The notes below the pieces were generated by a model. It was not told the origin of the DNA, did not search any database, and saw only the letters and a list, made by a program, of their open reading frames with translations. A DNA stretch of 64,000 nt, taken from NCBI GenBank assembly GCA_014338405.1, contig JTDE01001561.1, forward strand, positions 31,420 to 95,419. The letters run 5' to 3'. This document shows positions 1 through 14,475 of this stretch, piece after piece (within the stretch, counting starts at the first letter, position 1; each line of letters starts with the position of its first letter). The position numbers were made by a program, and so were the translations under genes. This DNA comes from Paragonimus skrjabini miyazakii. Lineage: Eukaryota; Platyhelminthes; Trematoda; Plagiorchiida; Troglotrematidae.

Positions 1-3000
1 CAAACAAATTTTGTTTGCACATTGTAGATTGTATATGTCGGATGGATTTTCAAGAGCTCTACAAATTTTCAAACAAACCATAACTTACGGTGTTTGAACG
101 TATGAAAAACCGTAGCATCGCCGTCGATTATCCAGTTGTCTGCTGGTGTCTACTGAGAACGTTGCTATTGGTACCACTTATTCAATCAATAGGCTAGGTT
201 CGAATTTTGATCTTTATTTTCTGTTTTTTTTTCATGTACCTATTTCTGTAAGTGTAGAGGAAACCAGGAATAAGTTTACCTCCTGTGCTAAACGTCGAAT
301 GGCAATCTATGCCATATTAGAAACTAAGCATACATATGAGGATTATATGCTCACTGAGACAACACGTTGAAATGACTTCATTATCCAGTGATGGTCGTGT
401 CTTGGGGAATGTGACTGAGTGTATATTAGGTAATTTGATCTCACCTAAAGCGAGACCTATGGTGCACGGGTCAAGGCAGCTGTACTGTGAGGAAGTGAAT
501 CGTAAGTCAAATATCTGTCGTGGCAAATGTGGGCACTCCTGGTGAGATCGAACAGGAGAAAAATCCAGTTCTAGCGGGAAAAGCGCTGGTTTTAACAGTC
601 TATCTGAATGCGAAAGTTACTAACACATCTTAATGGTAATGGAACTGTATCACTCAAAGCTTCGATTGCACATTTGTGGTTGAGGGACATTTCTAGTAAA
701 TGTCAAAGTAAAATCACATGGTTACCAGCACTCTGTTTATCATCTACAATTGGATAACGGGAGTAAACACTTGTTGGCTGTTTGCGTCGATAAGCGTTCA
801 GGATTGAAACTTCATGTTATGGGTGCAAACTGTTTGGCCAGAGAGAAAATATTCTGAATAACATAAATGAGGTTCACTGCTACCGCAAGGGTCATGAAAA
901 AGAGTTTGTTTACACTAGTAATCAACTTGTTTGTAGGCTACCAAAGCCATGAGAAAAATTGTCATTCAATGATGATCACCTTTGCGTTGAAATAGAAGGG
1001 CTAATTAATTTCAAACCAAACAACTGCGATACCTGATCAAGCCGCGTTCCTACTACAAAAATACAAATACAGCGGATGTATCTGAAAAATGAAACGAAGA
1101 CTGAAGTCCATCACATACATAAAACAAGCCAATTATCAAGTTGTCTGATGGTTAACAGGAAAAAGACCTTGTCAGTATCAAGGTAATCACAGCATCATGC
1201 AAGGTCGATGTGATCATAGTAAGCAAGTATGTAGCTTTTGCTTCCATTCATGCCCAAGTTCAGTTTTCACTAGTTTGTAGGTCTAATAGCAAGTGACTCC
1301 ACTTTATACGGAAGTTGAGCGGTAAATTCACAGCGATCTCAAAACAGACTGTTACCAGTAATGCTGTAAGGTGTACCCTGAACTCCCCTGAGATAAATCA
1401 TCGTCGACATTTGGGATAAGGTACGGACTAAGGCACATCCAGTTCAGTTGAACATCCTGGTTTGAATCAACTTCTATAGGAGAGAGACTAGCTGTATATT
1501 TTAGACAAACCAATCACCAGCATCTGCAACTTGATACAGCTACAAACCCCATGGAGCACGACAGTTCCATCAGCGGTATATTTGCAAATAGCTAATCAGG
1601 ATAAGGAACACCGATTGCTTCATTTCTACCAAATATCCTGATGTTTTGGCTTTATATGACATATGTATCAGTAGTAAGCGCGATCCTCGATTGGACTCAA
1701 AAAGAATGAGTTATTCGACGGATAATTCTTCCTTAGAGGGACATCGTGCAAACAGTGAGATGACTCATTCTGACTGAGAAGGATCACGGTCTAACCATCC
1801 ATGTTCATACCACTACTTTCATTTTTAAAAACTATGAAGAGAACTGGTTGCAACGAAGGATAACAGTGTTCTTGTAAAACGAGTTCACTCCCGAATACCG
1901 ATCAGATATCTTGCTCGGTTGAACAGAAGTCTTACTGAACCCGTTTGGCTCTCAACTCTATGAGCTTGAAGACAGACTATCGTTGCTACCAATAAACTGA
2001 AGATCAATCGTTTTTTGTCAGACACTATTCATTATCTACCACTATCAGTTGAATTGACAAAACGGTAACAGTGCAAAATACGATTTTGTCGCAAGGAATA
2101 AATTTAATACATCACAGCTTTCAGGATTGTCTTCAACCGTAAACGTTTGTGTCGTGTTTGGATAAACCGATGTAATCACACAAGAGCGTCAGTCATTCAC
2201 AGTCAGGCATTTATGTTTGAGACAGGCAAGTAGTGACCGGATTCAACTACTGATAAAATGCTGCAAGGATGCAGAATCAAGGTAAAGCTGCCTATTGTGT
2301 TGTAGCTGGTCTGTAGGACATCCGTCAAGTTTCTTTTACGGTTACTGACCAACAGTACAGAAACCGTGGCATCCTCTGCCCTCGAAATGTGGGACACACA
2401 CACTGATGGACAAGTGCGTCCGATAATTGTTGACACAATCCCTAAATAACCCGAAGAATATGCGAATACTCAACACAACATGGATGGTCTGGAGCACCTA
2501 TTTGGCCGTTTCAGTGCAAAAGAAAGCTTGGCAATGGACAATAAGCCGCGCCTTGCTTCGATCAGAGTCCTTATATTTTAGGACCAGAATAGCGATTAAC
2601 AAATATACTATGCACAGTATCTCACCAAGTCAGATAGCCGAGTGCAATGTTTCAGAGAACGATTTCTTCTAAGATGTAGATGGAATGGGTCAACACGGAA
2701 CTGCATCGAAGCACTCTCAGTAGAAGTCAGAGCAATCATCAATCCACATTCTATATATGAAAACTTCTCAGCAAAACACACGTTAGCAAAGATCATAAGG
2801 TCAGAAATAGCGATACAGCCGTACGAAACCTACTGGTGGAACAGCTGTATTACGAGATTCATTTAGTTCGGATCACGGTATTCGATACAGCGAAAATAGT
2901 TCACAACCGCAGTGACAGCCAGTCCCAGTCGGCCTTAGCCCCAGAATTTATCCAAAGATGCCGTATTCATTGTTGTACAAGATGCAGATGAACCCATCCA

Positions 3001-4146
3001 TTGAGAGTTTCCATATCACCCAGGCCCTTCCATGGATTCTGATGAACACCTCATGACTCAAGCAACAAACTACTTACATTTACATTTAACAGTGTTCTGT
3101 TTCCTATAGGTTGACAACCACTCAAATCTCTCTGTCCAGTCATTCGATCGGTTTACTTTTATGCTGGTACGCCTTAAACAAGTTCGTAGGGGGAGGGGTT
3201 TAATGAAGTTATTATAGGGGATATACCGATTACATTTATTCGACTGATGCTGTTTTTTCAAAAAGAGGTTTACTCTTTAGTCACTTGTATCTGCGTCTTT
3301 TCTAACCCGGGATAATACTTCGATTGACTCCCTGGTTTCACTCCTAGACCTCATCCAACCCAGCGACTCGAAATGTTCGCGCTTTGAAACAGGTGGTCTA
3401 TGAAAGTTACAGTATCGTGCAGCCTTTTCTTACTCATTTTGAGTAGCCCACGGAATTATGTTATCGGGACCATTTTTTGGCGGTTCTGGTTAGAAGACAG
3501 TTAAAAAGGTCAGGATACAACAGCCAGATTAAAGTGCTCGTTCGTACACCTTCAGTAAGCTGAACTATAATTAGATAGTATATGATTTTGTCTTAATATA
3601 TGGGTGCATGTGGGACTGGTAGACTATACACATACCGCTTAGTGTCTCGCATGAAGATTTTTTGAACAAATATTAACGTTTGATGAAAGCCGTTTAAGTT
3701 ACCAGAATAGGTTGAAGGAGTAGGCGGCAATTCAATCCCGTTTGATTCATACGCTCATAAGCGAGTATCCTGACATGTCAGCTACAATTGCTACTATAAG
3801 ATCTGTTTGAGATTCTCCGGTTACTAAAATGTACTAGAATAGAGAGTCTCTAATAACCATCCTACTTATCAATACTGCATACCAGGTTGTTAATCTAGCT
3901 GTCGGTGTGCTTCGAGGGTTACTAATTGACTGAGGTTGCAAGAGTAAAAATGAAACTCCTCCATTATTTGTCTGCGTTTTATCCCAGCTTGTTCTACAAG
4001 TCACAGTTGCGCAAATACAACTATTTTCCATATTTCTTTCTACAATCTGCCATCTTTGGATAAAAATCAGGAACAGTTACACAATTCAAAGTTTTTGAGG
4101 TGGATTTTAATGAGAAACGTTGAACCGTTGACTAACTTGAGTAGTC
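1..4146. other. No supported gene
   Basis: I see only short, stop-interrupted frames on both strands. A plus-strand frame near 2640-2866 is open for about 75 codons, but it has no convincing splice sites and no family signature. The stretch reads as intergenic or intronic DNA. Confidence 0.6.
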
Positions 4147-4384
4147 AGTTGGCATTCATCTGACCCGCACAAAAATCGCACGTCAAGTCCACTTCATTGG
4201 GGAACATTTTTTGAAGGCAAACATCTTCATTATTCATACTACGCCCTAATACATATTGCGTAGTAAGTTGGCATTCATCTGACCCGCACAAAAATCGCAC
4301 GTCAAGTCCACTTCATTGGGGAACATTTTTTGAAGGCAAACATCTTCATTATTCATACTACGCCCTAATACATATTGCGTAGTA
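4147..4384. repeat. Perfect 119-bp tandem duplication
   Basis: Two head-to-tail copies, 4147-4265 and 4266-4384, are identical over all 119 positions that I compared. Each starts AGTTGGCATTCATCTGACCC and ends GCGTAGTA. The 5 bases before copy 1 (GTAGT) resemble the end of the unit, so short homology could have seeded the duplication. There is no open frame. Perfect identity means the event is recent, or it is an assembly artefact. Confidence 0.95.
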
Positions 4385-5798
4385 AGCAAGTATGCTAAAG
4401 TTTTAATAAATAATGCATACCGATGTCAGTTGGTGTCATTTGATAAACATCCGCTTACCGTTATGACATATAGTGTTCTGATATTCACAATCAGAATAGT
4501 ATGAGCTACTAGGAGCAACGACAGATATTTGAAGACAAAACTTCCTAGTTATAGAAAACATAACATGATGAACAAATGCTCTGATCATTCAGCTTTAGGT
4601 CAAGTAGATTATGAAAAATAATAAAAAGAAATTCAGCCGTTTATTTGTTCAAAGCCAGTGTCGAAAAATCATAACTCATCCATTATAGTATTGGATACAA
4701 GATTGGTTGACTTGCTCGGACAAAAGTCAATCTGCATGTCAGCCACGCCAACAGATGATTTCATCTTTAATGTCCGAAAATAAACTTCTTATGATCTCAG
4801 TGTTTTCCAGAGAAGGCATCATCACAGAAAAGCTGAACTGACGCCTACACTGGTCACTGAAACTTGCCACAAAATGCATCACTGAGGAACTGGAGCACTT
4901 ATGAGAACACTAGTAGAAACAGTCCCGGAGGTGAATTGTCTGTCCCCGATGAACCAGTGAATGAGGATTCTAGGGCTGCTGCTGTTTACAACACACTCTT
5001 TCGGTCGATTTATTTGAGACACATCTAAGTGACTGTATTCAACTTGGATCAGGATGGAGGTGGCAAAAAACCTATTGTATAGCCGCATTATGTGCTATAA
5101 GCAAGTATCAGGTATACGTGTCAAATTCAGCTCGTTTTTAAACGAAGTTTCAGTTAATCAGAGTAAAGTTACTAGACCGCGTATTTTAGAAACAACACAA
5201 TCAACGGTTATAGGATAACATGATTCACTGATCAATACCACAAAACAGTTCTTTCCAAACTTCCAATTTCTTCGGTTTCAAACGGTTTATACTGCTTTCT
5301 CGCTCATATCCACATAGGCGCTCGCTTTTAACTACGAGACATAGATCTGTGCAGTGTGAAGGACGGCGAGTCAAAACACTGTGTTTCACTAAACCGGTCC
5401 GTATCAATGAACTTTCTGAGCAGCATATTAATATCTTTCGTGACTTTATTGCCAAGTTGATAAAATGTCTTGAAGCCAATCATCATTTTTCGTGTATTTT
5501 TTACACGTACATATGTATATATCTATGTGTATATATACTTTACACCATTTTCCCTCATTCTCAATAACTGCGAAGTGAATCATACATACAAACACGCATG
5601 AAATGCTGTAGCCTTGAGCAGTTGATTTGAAGCTGTTCTAGCTGTGCTCACCGTATCATCGGTTAGAGTACTCTGAAAAAACTTGGGAAAACATTATACG
5701 TAAACTGGGTAAACTATGTGGGATTGGAAAAACTGTTAACGATATAGGTATGGGTGCATCATTTATTTACGGCACGTAACTATATCGGAGTTTCATAC
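4385..5798. other. No supported gene
   Basis: Only short frames are visible. A stretch rich in TA and TATA runs lies near 5510-5540. Nothing else is supported. Confidence 0.55.
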
Positions 5799-6015
5799 CT
5801 GACCAATCTTTACGCAGTGGTGTTGGCAAGACATTCGTATTTATAACGGCGTCACTGCTGTTTCTGTTCAATCGTTTGAGTCGTATTGGTTGAGGCCTTG
5901 TGCCGTGAATGTCTAAAATGCACGCAAGGTACTCCTTTCCCTGAACAACAAATTGGTGTAACTTCGGCAATCTTTTTAACTGTTTCAACTCGGCCCCACT
6001 TAGATTTGTCATCAC
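5799..6015 (-). CDS. Candidate internal exon, unrecognised protein
   Basis: On the minus strand a frame opens near 6040 and runs to a good donor, with the last exon base at 5799 (TCAG then GTATGA). The predicted peptide is basic and non-repetitive, with segments such as GAELKQLKRLPKLHQFVV and KEYLACILDIHGTRPQPIRL. The upstream acceptor is poor because it has no clear pyrimidine tract, so the 5' limit is uncertain. No family is recognised. It could be a chance frame; the composition and the donor are the only support. Confidence 0.3.
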
Positions 6016-9000
6016 TATTCTGACATTCTTATTTCCGTAATAAATTTAGGACATATAGTACAGCATGCTGTATCAGTCCAGATCTCGTCAGAGTCCACCA
6101 AAGAAACAAGAGAATATCTTAAACCATGAATGATACATGGGCAGTTTAAAATACATGAGAGAAACTGTACACTGTATTTACTTCAGTGGTTAGTTTTAAG
6201 CTAATTGGCGAGTGCGAGACGCCTGATACAGATTGACTTTGAGACCTGAGATAGACAGATGTCGAAAAATTGTCGACACTAAAGATGTATCCAATCCCAC
6301 TTCTAAACTAGTTTCGTTTGTGTCTTTTCAGTCGAATGCGTAATTTTTTGCCCGTACACGCAGAAGAAGACGTTTACTTCACAGTGTGTACACCTTGGGC
6401 ACAAAGCTACCATGGCAGTCTACATGCATTTACTTTGAACTGGGAATGGTTTATGCGTTCTGTCCAACATCTTTATATTGGTTGTCCGCTTTAATTTCCT
6501 ACAAGTGAATTACCCCGTAATATGTGTTTGATATTTTGCGTAACTGTAAGTCACACTATAAAGCAATGAGAATAACCTTAAGCAATTATGGTTTTATCTT
6601 CCCTTCGATGCCACACGTGTGTGAACTTGACCGTAACCTAATGTATGGGCTGTCTAAAAAAACTGCTCGGTTAAAACCTCATTCGTGTTTAATACAAAAC
6701 CGTGAGTCAACGTTTTCGAGAGTACAAAACGTTCCAAAAAAATGTGACCTGTTTTAAAATCTGATTGACCGCAAACTTTAGGATTTTCCTTAGCATCTGA
6801 TTGTCTACCCATCTTAAGAACTGGGCATGGCATACCATGTTTCATCGCAACTGTTGCCAAATGGTTGATCTTGTGCGCATTCATTAAACCATCTAGATTT
6901 TCTCCGAACATTTTTAACGAATCACTAAAATGTTCTCCTCTAAATGTATCACGCTGCTGTTTTTAATAAAACTAAATACAGAATTCAAAAGTCGTGATTT
7001 ATCAGTTCACTCACTCATATGCTGGTAGATATCGTTCTACGGACGCTCACTCAGAGTTTGATTAATTTTAAAATATTCCTCCTGTAGCTTTCTAACAAAA
7101 TATGAAACATTGTGACTAGTCATCAATAGACGTTTCAGTCTTAAAGAGTCATTTTCGCCTTTTTTTTCCTGCTCTCATATGTCACGTTGAACAATTTCCT
7201 ACGGATAGGATAATTATGTTTTAGCACGGCTAGTTTACATAACTTTACATGTATACGTGAAAAATATAATGCAGCCAGATTTGTGTCGTATTTGTTAGCA
7301 TCTTCACAACACCTAGACGGAGATAAGACTGCTGAGATCAGAAAGAATTTTGTCCATTTGTCAGTCATAATCACAAGTTTAATAGTTCTTTATAACACTG
7401 CATTTATCTGGTTGTGAAGTCCGAATGGTGACCTAGTGTAAATCATTTCTTTCGTTGGTCTGATGCCTGTAAATGTGTATGGGTTACGCTATGGTTCCCA
7501 ACAAAACCACCTGGTTAGGAAACACATTGTAACTTTAGGAGTGTCTCATGAAACATTATTTGTTCATCGACTGTTTGTACTGTGTCGGAGGAAGCTTTTA
7601 AAGTGCAACTGTTGAATAAGCGGTGCACGAACAGAGTAAAACATATAGCGAGAGCATAAGAAACAACTCCATATAAGAAGCTGTCCTGTCTGTGCTCAAA
7701 GAGATAGAAAGGTGGGATGATCACATATGAACTTTGACGGCGTTAAACTTTTACGTTTACGACATTCTGTCTATCATGTATTTCACAATAAATATATCAA
7801 CAAACCTCAATCACAACCGGTTCAGTATAAACCGGTTTATGAAAATTAGCATGAGGTTACAGCTGGTTAGCAGTGAAACCCGTCACCACGGCCACGTTTT
7901 TTGAAGCAACTCTGTAAACCACATTGCCACTGAATTCACACTAGGCATGAAAGAATTATCGTTTGTGAATGCTCAACCAATTCCGCGACTACTTATCGGT
8001 AGTCGTTCAATGCAGTGCAAATTACCTAATGCGGTTTACGTCAGCACTGTAACTATTTCTTCAGTGCAGCTCAAACACACCAACGTGTACACTTATTCAT
8101 TACGCTTGTCAGACATGGAGTTGGCAACGAAAAAAATGACCTAGCACGGTTGTACTTTCATGTGATATTTTTGTCAGATGTGTGAGTCAATAGTAGAGAA
8201 ATACATCGCCAACTAGTGACCTAGAGGGAGGTTCATGCAGATTAACCACCACAGTGAGCTCTGGTGTCAGTGGCTTCTGATGTACCAGTCATATTTGTAA
8301 CGGAAAACATGAATTTTGCAAAAAACATTCCTGAATGGTCTTCTTCCAGTTCGTTACGTCGGGAAGTCAGAAATCAAGTGGTGCAGTTCCTGTTGTATAT
8401 TTGATATTACGTTTAACTGCAATAAGTTTTAGGGTGTTAACGCGGGAGCCTTGATGTGAAAGCTGCTCAAAGTGTTAGGAATCGTTGAAGCGTGTAAGTA
8501 GATTTGATCTTGTCATTTTGACTGCCAACTGGCTGACTAATTTATTGCTCTCGCAATTAGGTTTCCTCTGTCAGTCACCGGTTAGACTTGATAAACTTAG
8601 TAATATGATATTTTGTAAAAATTACTCTGGACTATTCAGAGAACCGTTATAAACTAAAAACCACTGACAGCTGTTCTCTGATTGCCGGACTTGTGTAGCG
8701 ACCTCCATGTAACCTATGTACGCGTTCTGACACTGCAGCATAATGTATGAGGTCTGCCAAGTTGTTTCAGTATGCGATTGTTTTTCATCACAGTTTGATA
8801 TCTGACAGTGAATACCTTAGTACATACAGTCGAAAAGTCATTGTTGCTTATGATACACGCTGAAAATCACGTACAAACTCCTGTATTCATAATGTCTTCA
8901 GTGATCTAATGAAAACAGTTGGCGCTTTCTTATAACGTATATGTTGACTACTGTCTCATTATTCAGTCACTGATGAGGTATGAGCATAGAATGAATAGTC

Positions 9001-9689
9001 CGTGGTATGACACAGAGACAAAGAAGCAGTCCCAGTTTAATCGTTTTAAAGACCACCACACAATGACAGAGAGGGGAAATTATAACTATGAAACTATTTA
9101 TGATATCGGTTTGCCGATAAATCAATCGCTGGCAGTTTATAAAAATGTCCAAGTTAGAAGTGTAAATGCTGTTTATACACGGCTGATGAAACAAAACAGA
9201 ATAGTATTAGTTAAGACTACCCTTTACAAGTTAGTACTTCAAACCTCTCTTTATTTGGTATTATTCAGAATGCTACTTCAAATACCAAAATTTTGGAATA
9301 TTACAGTGATAAACCACACTTCACAGAATGGCCATCAAAAAAGCCGTTATTTCTGCTCTTTTTGTTATTTCTGTACCAGAGGAGTTATATACGACGTGAA
9401 AGTTGTTAGCTGAATCATGGGTTCAGAAAATGAAGCAAAAGGAAATCAACGTCCAGTTGTAATAATTGTCTGATTCATGAATGATCGGTATACCTTTGAG
9501 TGCTTGACAGCTTTCTTCATATTCACTTCGGTGAGCCTCGGATTTATTATGATGAACAAAGTGGACGAGGAGCTGCGGTCGTTACACTGAATCAAATGTA
9601 TAAAATAGTCTTGTTTGAACCCCAACAAAGCATTCAGTAAAATCAGACCGTTGTCCGATGTTTGCTGAACTAGACTCTCGTTATACCTG
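6016..9689. other. No supported gene
   Basis: This stretch includes a 164-codon plus-strand frame (8919-9413) that is AT-biased and lacks splice-site or domain support, so I do not call it. The rest holds only short frames. Confidence 0.5.
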
Positions 9690-10201
9690 ATTGAGAATTG
9701 GGGTGCAGGACGAACATGTCTACAGAAAGATTCGGGTTTTGCCAGTTGAAACAGGACGCTTTGAAACCATTGGTGCAGTTTACACCCCGTCTTGCCCAAG
9801 CGGTCCGACCATGTGATTGCTCGAGTATCCCAACGAATAGGCTCGAAGGATTTATTGTGACCCAGCAGCTCATCGCCGGAATAAAAGGTATTCGCATTTG
9901 CGAGATATTACTTGCCGAGAATATAATGAAGTTTCCCCGAGACCGAGCTGTTCGGCTTATTAGGATTAGTTTGTCGGCAGTTGGACACTAAAGTATTTAG
10001 TAGAAAATGGACAGTCTTTATATTGACAAAAAACACCGCATTTGTTCCCCACATCGTCGACCACTTCTCCAATGTGCTATTGTTGTGGCAGTAGCCGAAA
10101 AAGCAGGCCGTCAGACACTTCCGACTCATAAACTTGACTGCAGGAGCTGCGATAAACGAGGACAATTTACCCAGTCCTGCAGATCCCGTCAAGTAGCGTA
10201 A
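9690..10201 (+). mobile_element. Ty3/gypsy LTR retrotransposon gag remnant with two zinc knuckles
   Basis: The reading frame at 9698-9991 contains a gag-like stretch (QLIAGIKGIRICEILLAEN) of the kind that precedes the nucleocapsid in Ty3/gypsy gag proteins. After a stop come two CCHC-type zinc knuckles. The first starts at 10075 (CYCCGSSRKSR). The second, at 10139-10180, reads CRSCDKRGQFTQSCRS, where the position normally His is Gln. The two knuckles lie in different frames, so a 1-nt shift separates them. With the in-frame stops and the lost His, this is a dead copy. No LTRs were found. Some protease-like sequence may follow near 10290-10430, but I could not confirm it. Confidence 0.68.
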
Positions 10202-13200
10202 GTGAGTGAAGATGCACTAACGTTTGGTTCAAACGCACAACAACGAACGACTAAGATAACGTCCAACCCGGAAGAAACCTGAATTTATCAGTGATGTTGT
10301 TGAAATCAAGCACAGAGCAGCTAGTCGTACGCCTCTCATTATGTGGTGCTTCCTAATTAACGAAGGTTTAAACGCAAGGCGGATGGGATTTCAGATGGAA
10401 TCCATAGTGATATTACATTAAACGCGTCATAGAACGATTACGGGACTTGGTAGCTATTTTGTTTGACTGTCAGGTAACGGAAGAAGCAACTCACTCATCA
10501 GAAATCAACATGTCTATCGACTGTTTATGCACTAATTTTTCATTCTCTTTCAGCATTGTTTTCCCTGCTTGAATAGTAGTACTTTTCTTCTATTCAAACG
10601 TTTAAACTACATGAAATTTTTAATGTGATTTCAAAATATAGTTCACTTAATAAAAAATAAACCTGCACTACTAATCCATGGATGACTGCAGGAATTGAAA
10701 ACCGCGCGTAAGACTCCACAGTCACAAATAATAAACCATGGTAGGCGGGAAGCATGTAAAAAGGATTTAACGTATGTATAGATTACTTTTAAAATAGTTA
10801 ATCTTGCCACGTACTTCCAGAGTTTTTAAAACGTTTCAGGTACATCGTCCGGATAGCCTAGCATGCAATACACTTCTGTATGATACAGTTTAGTGTGGAA
10901 GTGTTTATCGCCCTGAATGTGCAGTACCACGTGTTAGTCCCAAGCACTTACAACAGAGACCTCAGTACCCGGCACAGACAAACATAACTTCTTAGGTTTG
11001 TGAGCGGTTTTTTTTTGTGCAACCCTCAAAGTGTAAAATGACAATGATGTTCTTTTCAATTTTCTCGTTTGTTTTGAAGAGTAATTTACACAAGTCTACA
11101 CAAATCAAAGGTAAGCGGTAAAACCAAAATTTAATCAACAAAAATTAGAAGAAAAAGAGGGAAATTCAAAACCAGTTGTCTGTAAAGTGTGGAGCGATGC
11201 GTGTTCAACCATACTAAACAATTAACGAATCCTTCCATGAAATTAACAAACGTCAATAATACCAGTCATCAAATATTAACAGACAGAAAAGATAACAATC
11301 GGAATCTCTCAAAATCAAAACCTCTTCAGCTTAAAGAGGTGCTATCACAGTCCAGGATCACACATGAAGACGAATAAATGTTCCCTATAGTGTGGCAGTC
11401 GTCAGAAGGTAACAATAATCAGCACCAAGTGTGTAGCAAAGGTTTTCACAGAAATTAGAACAGTCAGTTGGAATAAATCAGCGACTGCCTAGAAGAGAAA
11501 TCCCAGTTTACTGTTACCGTAACTACCACTTTACATACTACTTTTATGAGTATTCACGGAAGTTTCAGCAATCAACCTGATGTACAGGTACGTAAGGGGG
11601 ATCTGATATATAAACCTGGAAAACCTTACATGAGCCACGATAGGTCAGCGTCACAATGAGAAAAGTGAGCGTACGTACTAACGAACGAAATGTATGTGTA
11701 TGCGTTTACGTCAAACCCAATTTCGATGGAAACTTAGTGAACAGCCAGTGATAGTGATGACAGCAGATGCAGCTGTATCCAGGCTGTTGGTGGTGTTCGG
11801 TTGCAACTCACCGGCTAACATTCGCGCTGATGTATGTATTGGCGCCAGCGTAAAGGTGAATTCGTAAATTGAAATTGACGTCAAGGAACATCCAGAAGGT
11901 TGTCTGACTGTTGATATGGTTAAGCATTTGCACATCAGTAACATTGTATGGCTTCGCCCCTAAAGATGACAAGGTGAATCATCAATTTTCATACCACTTT
12001 TGTAATGTGGGCTTCCTTCCGATTTTCCAGACAGTCACACAAAGACTAAACGTGTACCGTAATTGTCCATCTTAGTGGAATTTAAATGCTTGTAGTTATT
12101 TAGCAGAAGTAAGAAATACAGATCTAAGGTCACCTGAGAACTGAAGATTTTAGAAAACATTCAATTACTAAGTAAGTAGACCAACAGTGCTGTATTCTTG
12201 ATCTAGAATACTCGTCATCTCAGATGAACCAGGTGTGAAGGTAAGATATTTAACACAAGCGGTATGTAAAGCAAAACGATATTACGGCAGTAAAGGGTGG
12301 TAGATCAACAATAGAGAACAAGTGGCCAAGGTTGTATTGCATCTACGAATCAGGTAGAAAATGGGTTTGCAATGAAAATAGCAGAATTATAACCGACATG
12401 ACAAATCTGATAAGTTGGTTTTATAGATTGATTTTAGAAATGACGTAAAATCCTTAGCTTATGAGTCACTTCTAAGGTTAGCATAATCAACCAATCCAGC
12501 AAACATTGTTTCGACTTAAAACAGTTCCGGCCCTGATCTTTTCGATTATCTCAGTAATAGATCTTTTTTTCGTTGGTCTAAATTCCTACTTAATTGCCTG
12601 GATAGTTTCCAGATCGGTTTTATCATCTGTGTATAACTAGTATTGAAGGATTATATTATAATCCAGTCATATTCCAAAATGTTCTGAGATTGTTTCTCCA
12701 TCTGCCTGAAAATGTTCATTAGAGATTTCAGTTTTTGCCTGCAATGTGTTAAAAAACTGTGCAACTTACTTCGTATCTATTGCCATCAACAAGCTGAAGC
12801 TATAAAGAGCCGTTCAGATTAATATAGCACTGTCTCCATCTAGAAAAAGCCCAGTTCCCATTACTTATAAATCGTTTGGTCAGCCCCTACTTCCCTATCT
12901 TGCACAGAAGATAGCTATAGTATTTCACTTACTCGAAATTCCCGGCAGCCAGTTTTGGATTGTGTAACTTCTTTAGAAAGCCTTGAGTAGCTAAGTAAAC
13001 GATTGTAGCTCAGGTTGATTAGCTATGGTCACCTATGTTTATACATAGGTTTATAGCTTTGTACTATTTTATTTGTTTTTTCTCTTGAACATATACGTGA
13101 CCAGAGTGCACTTCCATATTGGGCCTGAGGAACAGTTCAAAAATTTCATTCGTTTTTGCGATGTACGGATGATGAAATGTTGGCAAGTTAATTTGAACGG

Positions 13201-14475
13201 CTTGCCAAAAACAGCCTGATGGCTTATAACAAACGAACGTAACGTTAACATATAAATATAATCATTGAATTTATCGAATATGCATGACGTGCAAAGTTGA
13301 TGGATCAAGCCGACATTCGATTTGTCGGAAGCGAATTTGGATGACCGATTCATGCATTTAGTAGATTCTTGTCGGCGCACGTTAATCAGAGAGCTGATTG
13401 TAATGGCAGAAACATTTTCAATCAAAATACAGTTAACAGTGAATTGTATTTAGTTAATCGGAATACGAATATTCGTGGTCACTGAACTTCATGTATTTGA
13501 AAACATTTCTTACGTCAATGTTGACCATAGGGGGGAAATTTGGATAGCTTTCTAACATTTTTCTGTAACAGAGCTCGTACCAGCACACTGGAAAAATGAC
13601 CAGCAAAGGCCAATGCACTAAGAGGACGTTGTTGCCGAAGATGTGCTAAATAACGACAGGGGTTGAATTCTGAACCGTAGTATCCCTCGTCCACCAGATC
13701 TCACATCACTGGCCAAGTTTCAGGCTGCTATTTAATCAAGCATGATAATGCAAGAGGATGTGGTTTAAAGTTATCGATCACAGAGGGCACCCAGACATGG
13801 ATTCGGAAAGTTATGATGCGGTTGTGTATGTGTCCCAACAATCAACCGGCAAACCGTCAATATCAGATACCGTTCATCACTTCTTTGACGGCGATTTTGA
13901 GTTGGATCCCAGTCATTTAGTGACAGTTGGTTTGGCAGCAAATAAACATTGGTTGTCGCTTCACACTGTGACCATTGCGTTGCAACTACTGGTGCCGAGC
14001 GCATGGACAGCACAAAACATCGCAAGCAAAATAGTTAACATCTACATTTTGCGGCTGCTTACCTGCACGCTCCCGGCTCTCAACCTTATAAAAAGATGGT
14101 AGGAGACGGGATAGCCGGCTAGTCTATTCAGTGTGTAAGACAATGTGTGGGGCAGGTCCCGCATCTGATCTTCCGCTACAACAAGTAAATCCACGCCGTC
14201 AAATTTTGACTGATGGGCTCTTTGCTCAGTCTAATAACTGCAGTAGCACTGAATCAGCTATTTTAACGCAATCGTTTATACATCTTGAAATCCGATAAAA
14301 CAAAGAACTTGAGAAGGCCGATGTTAAATGAAGTGGCTAAATGCTACACTTATTTTTTGGAGCAACTTTCGACGTATCTGAGATGTGGGACGCAAAAATC
14401 GTGTGAAAACGAATGAACTGGTAAGTTGTAGTGAATTACGATTTACAACTGATTTTATTTTGTTTGGTCACACAG
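10202..14475. other. No supported gene
   Basis: A 114-codon plus-strand frame (13758-14102) and a 118-codon minus-strand frame (13069-13425) lie here. Neither shows a recognisable domain or a good pair of splice sites. The rest looks intergenic or intronic. Confidence 0.5.

Noticed and set aside
8919..9413. 164-codon plus-strand open frame
   Set aside because: It is the longest gap-free frame apart from gene 1's exons, but it is AT-driven (many Tyr, Leu, Asn), shows no domain, and has no convincing splice or start context. One such frame is expected by chance in 64 kb.
13758..14102. 114-codon plus-strand frame
   Set aside because: Partly protein-like, but alternative frames are also open over much of it, and no good acceptor and donor pair bounds it.
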